A stretch of 64,000 nucleotides of DNA from Asaia bogorensis. Lineage in GTDB: Bacteria > Pseudomonadota > Alphaproteobacteria > Acetobacterales > Acetobacteraceae. Positions 44,572-54,800 of this stretch are shown here, piece after piece. A program made the position numbers and the translations under genes. Location of the stretch: contig NZ_UEGO01000001.1 in NCBI RefSeq assembly GCF_900465345.1, positions 79,439 through 143,438 on the forward strand. The letters are read 5' to 3'. The notes under the pieces were generated by a model. That model did not search any database and had not been told where the DNA came from. It worked only from the letters and a program-made list of their open reading frames with translations. The stretch's first letter is position 1, and each line of letters opens with the position of its first letter.

Positions 44572-45654
44572 TTACGCCTTGGAAAATCGCCGATAGGTAA
44601 AATCACCATCATGTCCGGCCCTTGAGGCTTCCATGACCAAAGCATGACGGTCGGAGCGGGCACAGACAGGGTCGGTGGCTGCCGCATCGCCTGTCAGGGC
44701 GAGGGCCTGACAACGGCAACCGCCCCAGTCGACTTCCTTCAGGCTGCAACCACGGCAGGGTTCGGGCATCCAGTCCGTGCCGCGAAACAGGTTGAACAGG
44801 GGGGAGTCCTGCCAGATCGCGCCCAGAGAGTCGGTTGTGACACTGGGAAAGGTGATATTCGGAATGGTCTCGGCGGCATGGCAGGGCAGCACCTTGCCGG
44901 AGGGGGTGATGTTGACGAAGCGCTGGCCCCACCCCCCCATACAGGGCTTGGGTTGGTCAGCGTGATAATCCGGGGTGACATAATCGATGGCGAGGCTGTT
45001 GCCGAAGCGGGCACGGGCTTTCACCACCGCTTCCGTCGAGGCTTCGAGCTGCGCGGCCGATGGCATGAGCAGATCGCGGTTCTTCAGGCCCCAGCCATAA
45101 TACTGGGTATGAGCAATCTCCACGCGTCCGGCACCGAGCTCATGGGCAAGATTGAGCATGTCAGGCACACGCGCTACATTCTCGCGATGCACGACGAAAT
45201 TGAGCGTGAGGGGAATACCGCGTGACTTGATCAGGCGGGCGGCTTCGAGCTTCTTGGCCTGCGCACCACGTAGGCCGCCGATACGCTCTGCGCCCGCTTC
45301 CTCGACATCCTGAAAGGAGAGCTGGACATGATCGAGGCCAGCCTCATCAAGGGCGGAGAGGGTCGCCTCGTTGATGAGCACGCCTGAGGTAATGAGATTG
45401 GTATAGAGATTGAGCGCACTGGCGTGACGCACCAGTTCGGGCAGATCATGCCGCGCCATGGGTTCACCGCCTGAGAAGTGAACCTGCAACACCCCGAGTG
45501 CCGCAGCTTCGTCCAGCACGCGCAGCCAGCCGGCCGTGGTCATTTCAGACGCACGTCGCTCCAGATCGATTGGATTGGAGCAATAGGGGCAGGCGAGCGG
45601 GCAACGATGGGTCAGCTCGGCCAGCAGGCTCATGGGAGGCGGGGTAAAGCTCAT
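44572..45654 (-). CDS. pqqE: PqqE radical SAM glutamate-tyrosine cross-linking enzyme
   Basis: The product is 360 aa. The radical SAM cluster is C18-x3-C22-x2-C25 in [13 protein letters not shown]. The SPASM-type auxiliary cysteines are near the C-terminus ([42 protein letters not shown]). It makes the carbon-carbon bond between Glu and Tyr of PqqA. The ATG overlaps the pqqD stop (ATGA). It is the last gene of the operon. Confidence 0.97.
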   Translation of the reverse strand: MSFTPPPMSLLAELTHRCPLACPYCSNPIDLERRASEMTTAGWLRVLDEAAALGVLQVHFSGGEPMARHDLPELVRHASALNLYTNLITSGVLINEATLSALDEAGLDHVQLSFQDVEEAGAERIGGLRGAQAKKLEAARLIKSRGIPLTLNFVVHRENVARVPDMLNLAHELGAGRVEIAHTQYYGWGLKNRDLLMPSAAQLEASTEAVVKARARFGNSLAIDYVTPDYHADQPKPCMGGWGQRFVNITPSGKVLPCHAAETIPNITFPSVTTDSLGAIWQDSPLFNLFRGTDWMPEPCRGCSLKEVDWGGCRCQALALTGDAAATDPVCARSDRHALVMEASRAGHDGDFTYRRFSKA

Positions 45655-45959
45655 GACGCGGGAGTTTGCCCGTTCCGAGGGCTTTGTTCGACCAGAACTT
45701 TCTGATCCATCAGCGAAGCAAGCAGAACCTGCACATCGGCTGCGATGATTTCGCGGGGGGCATGATAGGTTGCAGCGAGGTCTTCGATGATGGCGCTCAA
45801 GGGGCGGGCGCCATCGACGAGGCGCAGGATGGCAGCGGCAATGGGATCAGCAATAAAGGCCTTTTCAGGAGCCTGAACGAGCCAGACATCGCGCACGCGG
45901 TCATGCTGAAGGCGATGACCGCGGGTAAATTTCAGAATGCTGTCTTCCGAAACGCTCAC
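45651..45959 (-). CDS. pqqD: PqqD peptide chaperone (GTG start)
   Basis: This is 102 aa from GTG 45959, which overlaps the pqqC stop (GTGA) and gives [35 protein letters not shown], the expected PqqD beginning. Upstream in-frame codons belong to pqqC sequence. The RiPP-recognition fold continues [26 protein letters not shown]. PqqD binds PqqA and presents it to PqqE. Confidence 0.95.
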   Translation of the reverse strand: MSVSEDSILKFTRGHRLQHDRVRDVWLVQAPEKAFIADPIAAAILRLVDGARPLSAIIEDLAATYHAPREIIAADVQVLLASLMDQKVLVEQSPRNGQTPAS

Positions 45960-46702
45960 GCGCTGAAAGCCTCCGGGGTATGGGCACCGGCAAAGGCGCC
46001 GGGGGCGGGATGGCCTTCCATATACACATGCTGCAGCGCATCGAGCATGGTCCAGAGCACGTTGCATTTGAAGATCAGCGCGTCGATGACCTCTTTCTGC
46101 TGCTCGGCAGTGCGGGCGTGTTCCTTCACATAGGCCAGCGCAAAATCGGAATCACGTGGCGCCTGGGTGAGGCGTGGGGCGAAATAGGCCAGTGTCTCTT
46201 CCGAAATGAAATCGTAGTGGCGCAGCATGCCGGAGACGCGCTCACTGATGATGGTGGGCGAGAAAAGTTCGGTAAGCGATGACGCGATGGCCGCCAGAAC
46301 GGAGCGGTCGCGCACGTAATGCACATAGGCTTCCACGGCAAAGCCGGTCGCGGGCAGCATGCCTTGCAGGCTCTCGACATAGTCACGCGACAGACCAAGC
46401 CCGTCTGTCAGTTTCAGCCAGCGCGCAATGCCGCCCGTGCCGGGTTCGTTGCCGTCATGATCCTCAAGGCGGCGTCGCCATTCGCGGCGCAGCTCGGCTG
46501 TAGGAAGGCGGGCGAGCAGGGTGGCGTCCTTCACCGGAATGGACGCCTGATAATAGTAGCGGTTGAGGGCCCAGGCCTGAACCTGTGTGCGGTTCAGCTT
46601 GCCGTCATGCAGGGCACGATGGAAGGCATGACGGTTGTGATAGCGCTCGGCACCGATTTCACGCAGGCGGGCTTCGAGGGCATCGGGGGACAGAACCGTC
46701 AT
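45956..46702 (-). CDS. pqqC: PqqC pyrroloquinoline-quinone synthase
   Basis: The product is 248 aa. The all-helical, haem-oxygenase-like fold has characteristic segments YHNRHAFHRALHDGKLNRTQVQAWALNRYYYQASIPVKDA, GGIARWLKLTDGLGLSRDYV and CNVLWTMLDALQHVYMEGHP. It catalyses the final ring closure and eight-electron oxidation. Its ATG overlaps the pqqB stop. Confidence 0.97.
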   Translation of the reverse strand: MTVLSPDALEARLREIGAERYHNRHAFHRALHDGKLNRTQVQAWALNRYYYQASIPVKDATLLARLPTAELRREWRRRLEDHDGNEPGTGGIARWLKLTDGLGLSRDYVESLQGMLPATGFAVEAYVHYVRDRSVLAAIASSLTELFSPTIISERVSGMLRHYDFISEETLAYFAPRLTQAPRDSDFALAYVKEHARTAEQQKEVIDALIFKCNVLWTMLDALQHVYMEGHPAPGAFAGAHTPEAFSA

Positions 46703-47610
46703 GATCTTTCTCCAAGGGTCAGGCGTAGGCCATCTTCACCGATGATCCAGCCTGCTTCTTCCGCCATCCGGCGTTCCGGCGAGTCCGGTACGAGGACGGG
46801 GTTCGAGTTGTTGATGTGAATGAAGACGCGATGGGAGGGCGCATCATGCAAGGTCTCGATGATGCCTTCCGGGCCGGACATCGAGATATGCCCCATGCGC
46901 AGACCGGTTTTCGGGCTGAGCCCGGCACGGATCATCTCGTCATCACGCCAGAGTGTTCCTTCCATGAACAGCGCATCGGCAGCGCGAATGCGTGTGCGTA
47001 TGGATGGGGTGAGATCGGCACAGGCTGGCAGGAAGACCATTGTGTGCTTTCCGTCGGTAATTTCGAGTCCGATCGTCTCGCCCTTCTGGCTTGGCAGATG
47101 CTCGGCATAGAGCGGTGCTTTGCCAGGCACATCAAAGGCGGTGAGCGTCAGACCTGAGGCTGTGCCGTCCTTGTTGGGCAGGGTGAGGGGTGTTTCGTCA
47201 TCGAGCGGCAGGCGCGGCACGATCTCGCGGTTTACGGCCTCGAAAATCGGATTGGCATCCAGCTGGGCCAGCGTGGCGGACGTGCCATAGAGCCGGAAGG
47301 GCTCGCGCTCGCGCAAAGTCAGCAGCCCGGTGATGGAATCGATTTCGCCATTGGTCAGAATAACGCCCTGTATCGGCGTGGAACGCAGCGCGTCCTGCGC
47401 ATGCAGTTCCGGCGTTGCCAGGATCTGGGCTCTGAGATCAGGCGAGGCATTGAGCAGAAACCAGTGCTTGCCATCGCCGCTGACGGCGAGGGAGGCCTGG
47501 CTGCGTGAGGGAATTCTGCCCTCTCTTGCGGCACGGCAGGCCGGGGCGTTCGAATTCCATTGCGGAAACCCACCACCGGCGCCGCTGCCAAGAACGATGA
47601 TATCGAGCAT
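46699..47610 (-). CDS. pqqB: PqqB metallo-beta-lactamase-fold oxygenase
   Basis: The product is 303 aa. It begins MLDIIVLGSGAGGGFPQWNSNAPACRAAREG, the PqqB N-terminus. The MBL-fold segments follow: GVILTNGEIDSITGLLTLRE, FLPACADLT and MGHISMSGPEGIIETL. The position where many PqqB proteins read DH in the D-x-DHxxGLL region is here DS; the functional meaning is uncertain. It is proposed to hydroxylate the cross-linked tyrosine. The start has only a weak Shine-Dalgarno sequence and lies 62 nt after the hairpin. Confidence 0.95.
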   Translation of the reverse strand: MLDIIVLGSGAGGGFPQWNSNAPACRAAREGRIPSRSQASLAVSGDGKHWFLLNASPDLRAQILATPELHAQDALRSTPIQGVILTNGEIDSITGLLTLREREPFRLYGTSATLAQLDANPIFEAVNREIVPRLPLDDETPLTLPNKDGTASGLTLTAFDVPGKAPLYAEHLPSQKGETIGLEITDGKHTMVFLPACADLTPSIRTRIRAADALFMEGTLWRDDEMIRAGLSPKTGLRMGHISMSGPEGIIETLHDAPSHRVFIHINNSNPVLVPDSPERRMAEEAGWIIGEDGLRLTLGERS

Positions 47611-47671
47611 GGTCAGGATCGGTCTGTTCGTGATCGGCTGGCAGAGGGCGGTTCAGCCCGGCCAGAAACGA

Positions 47672-47700
47672 CAACAGCCGCACATGGGGTGCGGCTGTTG
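47672..47700 (-). terminator. Hairpin between pqqA and pqqB (attenuator or processing site)
   Basis: CAACAGCCGCAC (47672-47683) and GTGCGGCTGTTG (47689-47700) form a perfect 12-bp stem with a 5-nt loop. On the minus strand it is followed by TCGTTTC, a weak U-tract. It lies 24 nt after pqqA and should make much more pqqA than pqqBCDE mRNA. Confidence 0.7.
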
Positions 47701-47724
47701 GAGGTAAACGGTCCTGCGAAGAAC

Positions 47725-47805
47725 TTACTTCTTCTGGCCGCAGACATAGGAGTTGATTTCGGCGCCGAGCGGAATTTCGGTAACCTTCGGGGTGTTCCAG
47801 GCCAT
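47725..47805 (-). CDS. pqqA: PqqA precursor peptide of PQQ
   Basis: It is 26 aa: MAWNTPKVTEIPLGAEINSY followed by VCGQKK. The Glu16 and Tyr20 of the conserved E-x3-Y motif are the two residues joined to make PQQ. AAGGA lies 8 nt before the ATG. The size and composition are typical for the peptide. It leads the operon pqqABCDE and is followed by a strong hairpin. Confidence 0.97.
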   Translation of the reverse strand: MAWNTPKVTEIPLGAEINSYVCGQKK

Positions 47806-47875
47806 GACGATATCCTTCAATGAAACAATGTGCTGTATCAGCCTAAAGATAGAACCCGAAAATGGGTTGCAAGCC

Positions 47876-47927
47876 AACGTGATTCAACCCAATAAAATGT
47901 AACGTGCATCACGTTGATGGCAACGTT
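47876..47927. promoter_or_regulatory. Repeated AACGTG/CACGTT half-sites upstream of pqqA
   Basis: AACGTG is at 47876-47881. A perfect repeat AACGTG-CAT-CACGTT is at 47901-47915, and AACGTT is at 47922-47927. These sites lie 70-120 nt before the pqqA ATG, in the promoter zone, and could bind a regulator of PQQ synthesis. Confidence 0.4.
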
Positions 47928-48010
47928 TGTGGTCCCGGGCGGTTGATCGACGTTCATGACAGCGCCTTTTCTCGCGCAGCAACCCGTCTTTCAGGAAAGA
48001 AACGCCCGCC

Positions 48011-49333
48011 ATGTCAGGCCCGTCGCTGACTTCGGACATGCCCCAGCCTGAAACCGGGTCCGAGGGGGGCGTGCCACGCCTCGCCCAAACCGGCGCAGGG
48101 GCAAAAGTCATGCCCGATGCCCCGTCAGATACCGATAATTCCGAAGTGCGGAATGACGTGCATCAGGCCGGGATGATCCGCAAGGCCATGATGCGTCACA
48201 GCCTCGGCCTGCGTGATGTCGGCATTCTCATCCTGTCTCTTCTGGCGGTGTTCTACACTCTCTATTTTGCCGCCGATATCGTGCTGCCGTTCGTCTTTGC
48301 GATGGTCGTCAATCTGCTGATGATCGGGCCGATGCGCTTTCTGCATGGGCGGCTGCGTATCCCGAAGCCCATCTCGGCGCTGTTGCTGATCATCGCCATG
48401 TTCCTGCTGGTCGTCTGCATTGGCACCGCCATTTCGGTGCCGGCTGCGGCGTGGTTGACCAAAGTGCCGCAGAGCCTTCCTGCGCTTCAGCAGAAACTCG
48501 CCTTTCTTCAGGGGCCGATTGACTCGGTCCAGCGCGGCTACCTGCGAGTGATCGCCCTGATGTCCAGTGGCGGGCATCATCATGTGACCGCTGCCTCGGC
48601 GGCGGCGTCATCGGCCTCGAATGGCGCTGAGACGCTGCGCGTCTGGGGGTCCTCCTTCCTGATCGGGACGCGGGCATTCATGGGTGAGTTCTTCACCATG
48701 CTGCTGATGCTGTTCTTCCTGATGACGGAAGGCGACAGCCTGCTGCGTCGTATCGTGGAGATCATGCCGACCTACTCCGACAAGAGACGGCTGGTGCAGA
48801 TCACGACGCAGATTGAGCGCAATGTCTCGCTCTATCTTGCCACCATTACTATCATGAACATTCTCGTTGGGCTGCTGAACCTGCTGCAATGCTGGCTGAC
48901 CGGTATGCCCAATCCGCTGCTCTGGGGTGTTCTGGCCTTCCTGCTGAATTACGTACCGATCATCGGGCCGCTGACTGGCGTGGTCGTCTATTTCTGCGTG
49001 GCGCTGATCAGTTTTCCGTCTTTCCTGATGTCGCTCCTGCCACCCGCCATCTATCTGTGCATCCATATCCTCGAAGGTGAGACGATCACCCCGATGCTTC
49101 TGGCCAAGCGCTTCACGCTCAACCCGGTGCTGGTCATGGCTTCCCTTCTGTTCTGGGACTGGATGTGGGGGATTGGCGGAGCGTTCCTGTCCGTGCCCAT
49201 GCTCGCCGTGTTCAAGATCTTCTGCGACCATATCGAGGGGCTTTCACCCATCGGGCACGTGCTGGGCGGACCTGTAAGACCACGATCGCTCCGTACGCTC
49301 GGTCCTGAGGTCAAGCCCGAGGCTACACCCTGA
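48011..49333 (+). CDS. AI-2E-family (PerM-type) membrane transporter
   Basis: The product is 440 aa. The first ~60 residues are hydrophilic and poorly conserved. A first helix pair follows at ~75-130 (GILILSLLAVFYTLYFAADIVLPFVFA, SALLLIIAMFLLVVCIG), a cytoplasmic/periplasmic domain, and then the AI-2E permease block with NPLLWGVLAFLLNYVPIIGPLTG. It contains a HHH stretch near residue 195. The family includes AI-2 exporters, antiporters and unknown transporters, so the substrate is open. Confidence 0.85.
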   Translation: MSGPSLTSDMPQPETGSEGGVPRLAQTGAGAKVMPDAPSDTDNSEVRNDVHQAGMIRKAMMRHSLGLRDVGILILSLLAVFYTLYFAADIVLPFVFAMVVNLLMIGPMRFLHGRLRIPKPISALLLIIAMFLLVVCIGTAISVPAAAWLTKVPQSLPALQQKLAFLQGPIDSVQRGYLRVIALMSSGGHHHVTAASAAASSASNGAETLRVWGSSFLIGTRAFMGEFFTMLLMLFFLMTEGDSLLRRIVEIMPTYSDKRRLVQITTQIERNVSLYLATITIMNILVGLLNLLQCWLTGMPNPLLWGVLAFLLNYVPIIGPLTGVVVYFCVALISFPSFLMSLLPPAIYLCIHILEGETITPMLLAKRFTLNPVLVMASLLFWDWMWGIGGAFLSVPMLAVFKIFCDHIEGLSPIGHVLGGPVRPRSLRTLGPEVKPEATP

Positions 49334-49443
49334 CAGGGATGGTTTGGCGTGCTACCCGGTGGGAGCAGATCGGGCAGAAATGAGATCGTCACAATCTTGA
49401 TCACTGTTGTGACTGGCATACGAGCAATCGGGGGGCATACGAG

Positions 49444-49462
49444 TCTGGTTTCATGAACCAGA
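49444..49462. promoter_or_regulatory. Inverted repeat TCTGGTT-TCATG-AACCAGA upstream of the SDR gene
   Basis: Two perfect 7-bp arms (49444-49450, 49456-49462) surround TCATG, 121 nt before the SDR start. This is a typical operator layout, but no regulator gene is adjacent. Confidence 0.4.
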
Positions 49463-49583
49463 TGCATAAAGCCATGTCCGGAACGGGCACTAATGGGCGG
49501 CACACGGGCTTTGTATTATCTGATCGGAACCACCCTCTGCATTTGCAGGGTGGGGGCAGGGTTCCTGAAATCAGGGAGAGCGC

Positions 49584-50396
49584 ATGAAGGATGTTACCGT
49601 CGTTGTCGGGGCTGGGTCGATTGGTCAGGCGATTGCACGCCGTATAAGCAGTGGACGTCACGTCGTGCTCGCTGATCTGCACCTGGAAAATGCAGAGAAG
49701 GCGGCCCGTATTCTCGAACTGGCAGGATTCGAGACAAGTGTGATCACTGTCGATGTCTCGGAAAGGCGGTCTGTCCGGGCCCTTGTCGAGGCGGCCGGTA
49801 AGATCGGCCCGCTCATGTCTCTCGTTCAAGCAGCCGGTGTATCGCCATCACAGGCGCCAGTAGAGACCATCCTCAAGGTTGACCTCTACGGAACAGCCAT
49901 GCTGCTCGAAGAGTTCGGGCAGGCTGTCGCAAAAGGGGGATCGGGGATCGTGATCTCATCCCAGTCGGGCCATCGAATGCCGGCTCTCAGTGCCGAGCAG
50001 GACAGACAGCTGGCCACAACGCCTGCTGATAGGCTCCTCGCCCTTCCCTTTGTGCGGGAGATTACGGACACGCTTCTTGCCTATCAGATGTCCAAGCGCT
50101 GCAACTCATTGCGGGTCAGGGGAGAAGCGCCACGTTGGGGAACACGCGGCGCACGCATCAATGCAATCAGTCCCGGGATCATCATCACGCCGCTTGCCTA
50201 TGACGAGTTGCATGGTGAGCGGGCAGCGTTTTATCGCCAGATGCTTGCCGATGCCCCGGCAGGCCGCGCAGGAACACCCGATGAGGTGGCCGCACTCGCC
50301 GCCCTGATTACCGGTGCTGAAGGTGGCTATATAACGGGAAGTGATTTCCTCATCGACGGTGGTGCAACCGCCCAGTTTTTCTACGGCACGCCATAG
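49584..50396 (+). CDS. Short-chain dehydrogenase/reductase (SDR)
   Basis: The product is 270 aa. The NAD(P)-binding motif is VVVGAGSIGQAIARRI. The nucleotide region has VDVSERRSVRAL, and the catalytic Y-x3-K is in YQMSKRCN, here followed by the INAISPGIIITPLA block. The ending GSDFLIDGGATAQ is typical. GGGAG precedes the ATG. The substrate is unknown; acetic acid bacteria carry many such sugar or alcohol oxidoreductases. Confidence 0.92.
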   Translation: MKDVTVVVGAGSIGQAIARRISSGRHVVLADLHLENAEKAARILELAGFETSVITVDVSERRSVRALVEAAGKIGPLMSLVQAAGVSPSQAPVETILKVDLYGTAMLLEEFGQAVAKGGSGIVISSQSGHRMPALSAEQDRQLATTPADRLLALPFVREITDTLLAYQMSKRCNSLRVRGEAPRWGTRGARINAISPGIIITPLAYDELHGERAAFYRQMLADAPAGRAGTPDEVAALAALITGAEGGYITGSDFLIDGGATAQFFYGTP

Positions 50397-50513
50397 CGCT
50401 GCCGGGCAGGTAATCGGACGGGCAGGGCGCCCCGAGGGGATGCCTGATGCGGTGTCCGACGCCGCCCGCTTTCGCTCGAATTCAGTACGAAATTCCCCTG
50501 GTCCGGCGTATGA

Positions 50514-50565
50514 CATGAAATTATCATGCGCCTTCAACCGACCTGTCCTATTAGAACATCGTTCT
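50514..50565. promoter_or_regulatory. Two short inverted repeats upstream of the metal-RND operon
   Basis: CATGA-AATTA-TCATG (50514-50528) and AGAAC-ATC-GTTCT (50553-50565) lie 115-165 nt before the adaptor ATG. They may be operator sites. Each is short enough to occur by chance. Confidence 0.3.
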
Positions 50566-50679
50566 GAGGCTGGAGACCGCTTGGCGAAGCATGGTTGAAC
50601 GGCTATCAACCGCGACAAACTATTTCAAAACATCCTGAGCCGAGGTTCTGATGCGCTCCCATGACGGCCTTGCCTGACC

Positions 50680-51825
50680 ATGCAGGCACCTTTCCTACGC
50701 CGCCTTGGTCTGGCAGCGCTCATCGCCATTGTCCTTCTCGGGATCGTTATCACGATCATCCATGAACATGGGGCATCCCATTCCGATCGGCCGAGAGCCC
50801 AGCTCGCCCGTGAGAACGGTATGGTTATCGTAACCGATGACTCCCCGCTCATGAAGCGTTTGCATGTCGAGCCTGTCATAACGAGCAGGCTGGCCCATGG
50901 GTTGCGTGTGCCCGGCATGATTCAGGCGCAGCCGACACGCAGCATCAATATCCTGACGCCGGTTACGGGCCATGTAACGGCAACCAGCCTTCAGCCCGGT
51001 CAGATCGTGCATAAGGGTGATGTTCTGGCCGTTTTGGCCTCGGGCGATCTCGATCAGGCCTATGCCGATCTGCTCAAGGCGCGGGCGCAGGAGACCTATC
51101 AGGCGCAGGTGGTCAAACGCGCCCAAGAGGTTCTCTCCATCGGGGGCAATGCCCGCAAGGATCTGGATTCTGCCAGCAACGATCTGGCTCAGGCCCGCGC
51201 CGAGCGTCAGCGTGCCGAGCGTCGTCTTGAATCCCTCAACAGCCGCACCGACCAGGATGGCGAGGGTCTGGTGAGACTGGTGGCACCGATAGACGGGCTG
51301 GTGGCCAGCACTACGCTGGCACCGGGTGTAAATATCACAGATGCCACAGCCGTTCAGGCGGTTCTGCTCGATATCTCCCAGGTGCAGATCGACGCTGAAA
51401 TTCCCGAGGAGTCCGCAGGTATGGTGTCCGTTGGCCAGCCGATGAATGCTGCCATCAGCGCCCTGCCCGGCCGGCATTGCATAGCCCCCGTTCAGTCGAT
51501 CGACCCTGCCCTGCACAGCGATACGCGCCGGGTCATTGCGCATATCCTGTGTGACAATCCTGATGGAGCCCTGCGCCCCAACATGTTTGCCGATGTCGAG
51601 ATTGCGGTTCAGCAGCCGGACATGGTGATCATCCCCAAGACCGCCCTTCTGATGAACAACGACCGCCTTACGGTCTTCGTGCAGGATGGTGCTCCCATGC
51701 ATTTCCGCCGTCGCGCCGTAACGGTCAGCTATGATGAGGGGGAGAGCGTTCGCGTTCTCTCGGGCTTGCAGGGTGGTGAGCATATCGTCACGCGCGGCGC
51801 CATTCTTCTCAACGATAACGACTGA
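50680..51825 (+). CDS. RND-type heavy-metal efflux adaptor (CusB/CzcB-like)
   Basis: The product is 381 aa. An N-terminal membrane anchor (residues ~10-30) is followed by HEHGASHSD, a short His-containing patch that may bind metal. The lipoyl half-motif VTGHVTATSLQPGQIVHKGDVLAVLAS is followed by a coiled coil (~130-180) and the second half VRLVAPIDGLVASTTLAPGVNI. The ending ALRPNMFADVEIAV, IPKTALL and GLQGGEHIVTRGAILL is that of CusB/CzcB. It links the RND pump to the outer-membrane channel. Confidence 0.9.
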   Translation: MQAPFLRRLGLAALIAIVLLGIVITIIHEHGASHSDRPRAQLARENGMVIVTDDSPLMKRLHVEPVITSRLAHGLRVPGMIQAQPTRSINILTPVTGHVTATSLQPGQIVHKGDVLAVLASGDLDQAYADLLKARAQETYQAQVVKRAQEVLSIGGNARKDLDSASNDLAQARAERQRAERRLESLNSRTDQDGEGLVRLVAPIDGLVASTTLAPGVNITDATAVQAVLLDISQVQIDAEIPEESAGMVSVGQPMNAAISALPGRHCIAPVQSIDPALHSDTRRVIAHILCDNPDGALRPNMFADVEIAVQQPDMVIIPKTALLMNNDRLTVFVQDGAPMHFRRRAVTVSYDEGESVRVLSGLQGGEHIVTRGAILLNDND

Positions 51826-51859
51826 TTTGTCAGCGCCGCAGATGAGAGCTTCCTAATCC

Positions 51860-54800
51860 GTGATTGCGACCCTGATTTCCTGGTGCTTTGCGCGCCGCCA
51901 TATCGTTTTCATCTGCGCCGTGTTTCTGGCTCTTGCGGGCGGTTATGCCTGGCGTGTGTTGCCCGTCGAGGCCTATCCCGATCTCGGGGCGGTCAATGTA
52001 CAGGTCACCACCCAGGTTTCCGGCCTGGCCGCCGAGGAAATGGAACAGCAGGTTACCGTGCCGCTCGAGCGTGCTCTGGCAGCCGTGCCGGGCGTAACCG
52101 AGAGCCGTTCGAGCAGCACGTTCGGCCTGTCGCTGATCACCCTGATCTTTCATGACGGCATCGATGTGTTCACGGCGCGCCAGCTGGTGCTGGAACTGCT
52201 CGGCACGGCGAGCATGCCCGATGGCGTGACCCCGCAGCTTGGCCCGATCACCGGACCTGCCGGCGAGATTTTCCGCTACACGCTGGAATCGGATTCGATG
52301 GATCTGATGCAGCTTTCGGACGTGCAGCGCTGGATTGTCATCCCTACGCTTCAGCGTGTGCCGGGCATCGTCAACGTCAATAATTTCGGCGGTCTGACGC
52401 GCGAGTATCAGCTCGTGCTCAAGCCGGACGCCCTGCTGCGTTACGGGCTGAGCACCGATGACGTGGTCAACGCCATCAAGAACAACAACGCCAATGCGGC
52501 GGGCGGGCGTATCACGCGCGGTGAGCAGTCCTATATCGTGCGTGGTGTGGGCATGATCCACACGCTGGACGACATGAAGCGCATCGTCGTGGCGCAGCAT
52601 AACGGCACGCCGGTGCTGCTGAGCGATCTGGGGCAGGTGCAGTTCGGGCATCAGATCCGCGAAGGTATTCTGGGCAAGGACAATAACCCCGATACCATCG
52701 AGGGCATCGTGACCATGCTGTCAGGTGCCAACCCGTCTCTCGTTCTGGACAACGTGCATCACGTGGTGGACGGGCTTCAGGAGCGCCTGAAGCCGCTCGA
52801 TGTACGGCTTGTTCCCTATATCGACCGCGATAATCTGGTGAAGGCCACCACCCATAAGGTTGGCGAGACCATGGTCGAGGGTATCGGCCTCGTTCTGGTC
52901 ATTCTGACTCTCTTCCTCGGCAGCCCCCGCAGTGCGGTCGTTACTGCCGTTACCATACCACTCGCGCTTTCCACCGTTTTCGTGCTCATGCATTTCTTTG
53001 GCATGGCGGCCAATCTGTTCTCGCTCGGGGCCATCGATTTCGGTGTGATCGTGGACGGGGCCATCGTGATTACCGAGGCGATCCTGCGCCTGCGCGAGGA
53101 ATCACCCAAGGCCACCCTGACCAGCACCGAAGTCCTGAGCGTGGCGCGTATCGCGGGACGCTCGATCTTCTCCTCCACGCTCATCATCATCGTGGCCTAT
53201 TCGCCGCTCTTCGCGTTCGAGGGGAGCGAGGGCAAGCTGTTCCGGCCCATGGCCTATACGGTGAGCTTTGCGCTCATGGGCGCGCTGGCCTGTGCCCTCT
53301 GCCTGATCCCGACGCTGAGCTATCTGGCTTTGTACAAGCCAAGACGCATCTGGCATAACCGCCCGCTCGAAGCCCTGCATCATGCCTATGAGCGTGGGCT
53401 CAATCACATGCTGGCCCGCCCGCTCGTGACCTATATCGGGGGTGGTGCGGCGCTGCTCTCGGTGGTCATTCTGGGGGCCACGGTCGGGCGCGAGTTCCTG
53501 CCCGATCTGGACGAGGGCGCGCTCTGGCTTCAGGTGCAGTTGCCCACGGGCATTTCGCTGGATGAAGGCAGCCGTATTGCAAGCGAGGTTCGCTCTGCCG
53601 TCCGCGAATTCCCCGAGACTTCCTACGCCATCACCCAGCTTGGTCGTAACGATGACGGCACCGATCCGTGGACGTTCTCGCATATCGAAATGCCGGTCGG
53701 TCTCAAGCCCTATGACCAGTGGGCCAGCGGCGAGACCAAGGCCCAGTTCATCGCCCGCCTGCGCGAGCGTCTCTATCAGATCCCCGGCATCAGCTTCGGG
53801 ATCAGCCAGCCGATTCAGGATGGCATGAACGATCTGGTGGGCGGTGCCCATTCGCCGCTCGTGCTGCGTGTCTATGGCAATGATTTCCACGAACTGCGCC
53901 GCATTGGCCGTCAGATCGTGAATATCCTGCATGAGGTGCCTGGCACGACCGATGCCTCGATCTTTCAGGAGCCGCAGATTCCGCAGCTGATGGTGACGCC
54001 ACGCCGCGAGCAGGCGGCACGTTATGGCATCAACGTGTCCGACATCAGCACCGTTGTGCAGAACGCGATTGGCGATGGCGCCATCACACAGGTCTATGTG
54101 GAAGATCGCGTGTATAACGCGACGCTGCATGTCGGCTCGCATGATCTGACCGATCTGGCTTCCATACGCGCGCTTCCCCTGCGCTCGACCGAAGGCGCCC
54201 CGGTGACACTGGCCGAGGTGGCCGATGTCGGGCTGCATATGGGTGAGAGCAATATCGCCCATGAGATGGGTGAGCGTCAGATCACCATTCGCGTCGATAA
54301 TGGTGTGCGCCCACTCTCGCAGTATCTGGAGGACGCGCAAAAGCGCATCGCCTCACAGGTGCATTTTGACCCCCGCAAATATCGCCTGCAATGGGCTGGC
54401 AGCTTCGAGCAGGAGCAGCGTGCGCAGGCCCGTCTGGGCGTGGCGTTGCTCGTGATGTTCTCGATCATGCTGTTGCTGCTTTTCATGGAGTTCGGGACGT
54501 TCCGTCATGCTGTGCTGGTGCTCAGTGTTGTGCCGCTGGCCACGCTGGGCGGGCTCATCGCGCTTCATCTGCGCGGCGAGACACTCAATATCGCGACGGC
54601 TGTGGGCTTTATCGCGCTGTTTGGCGTGGCGGTGCAGAACGGCATCATCATGATTGCGGCCATCAACCGCCATCATCGCGCGGGGCTGAGCATCCATGAT
54701 TCCGTTCTGGCCGGTGCAGCTGAACGTTTCCGCCCCGTGCTGATGACGGCTACGGTTGCCAGCGCTGGCATGCTGCCCGCAGCACTCGCAACAGGCGTCG

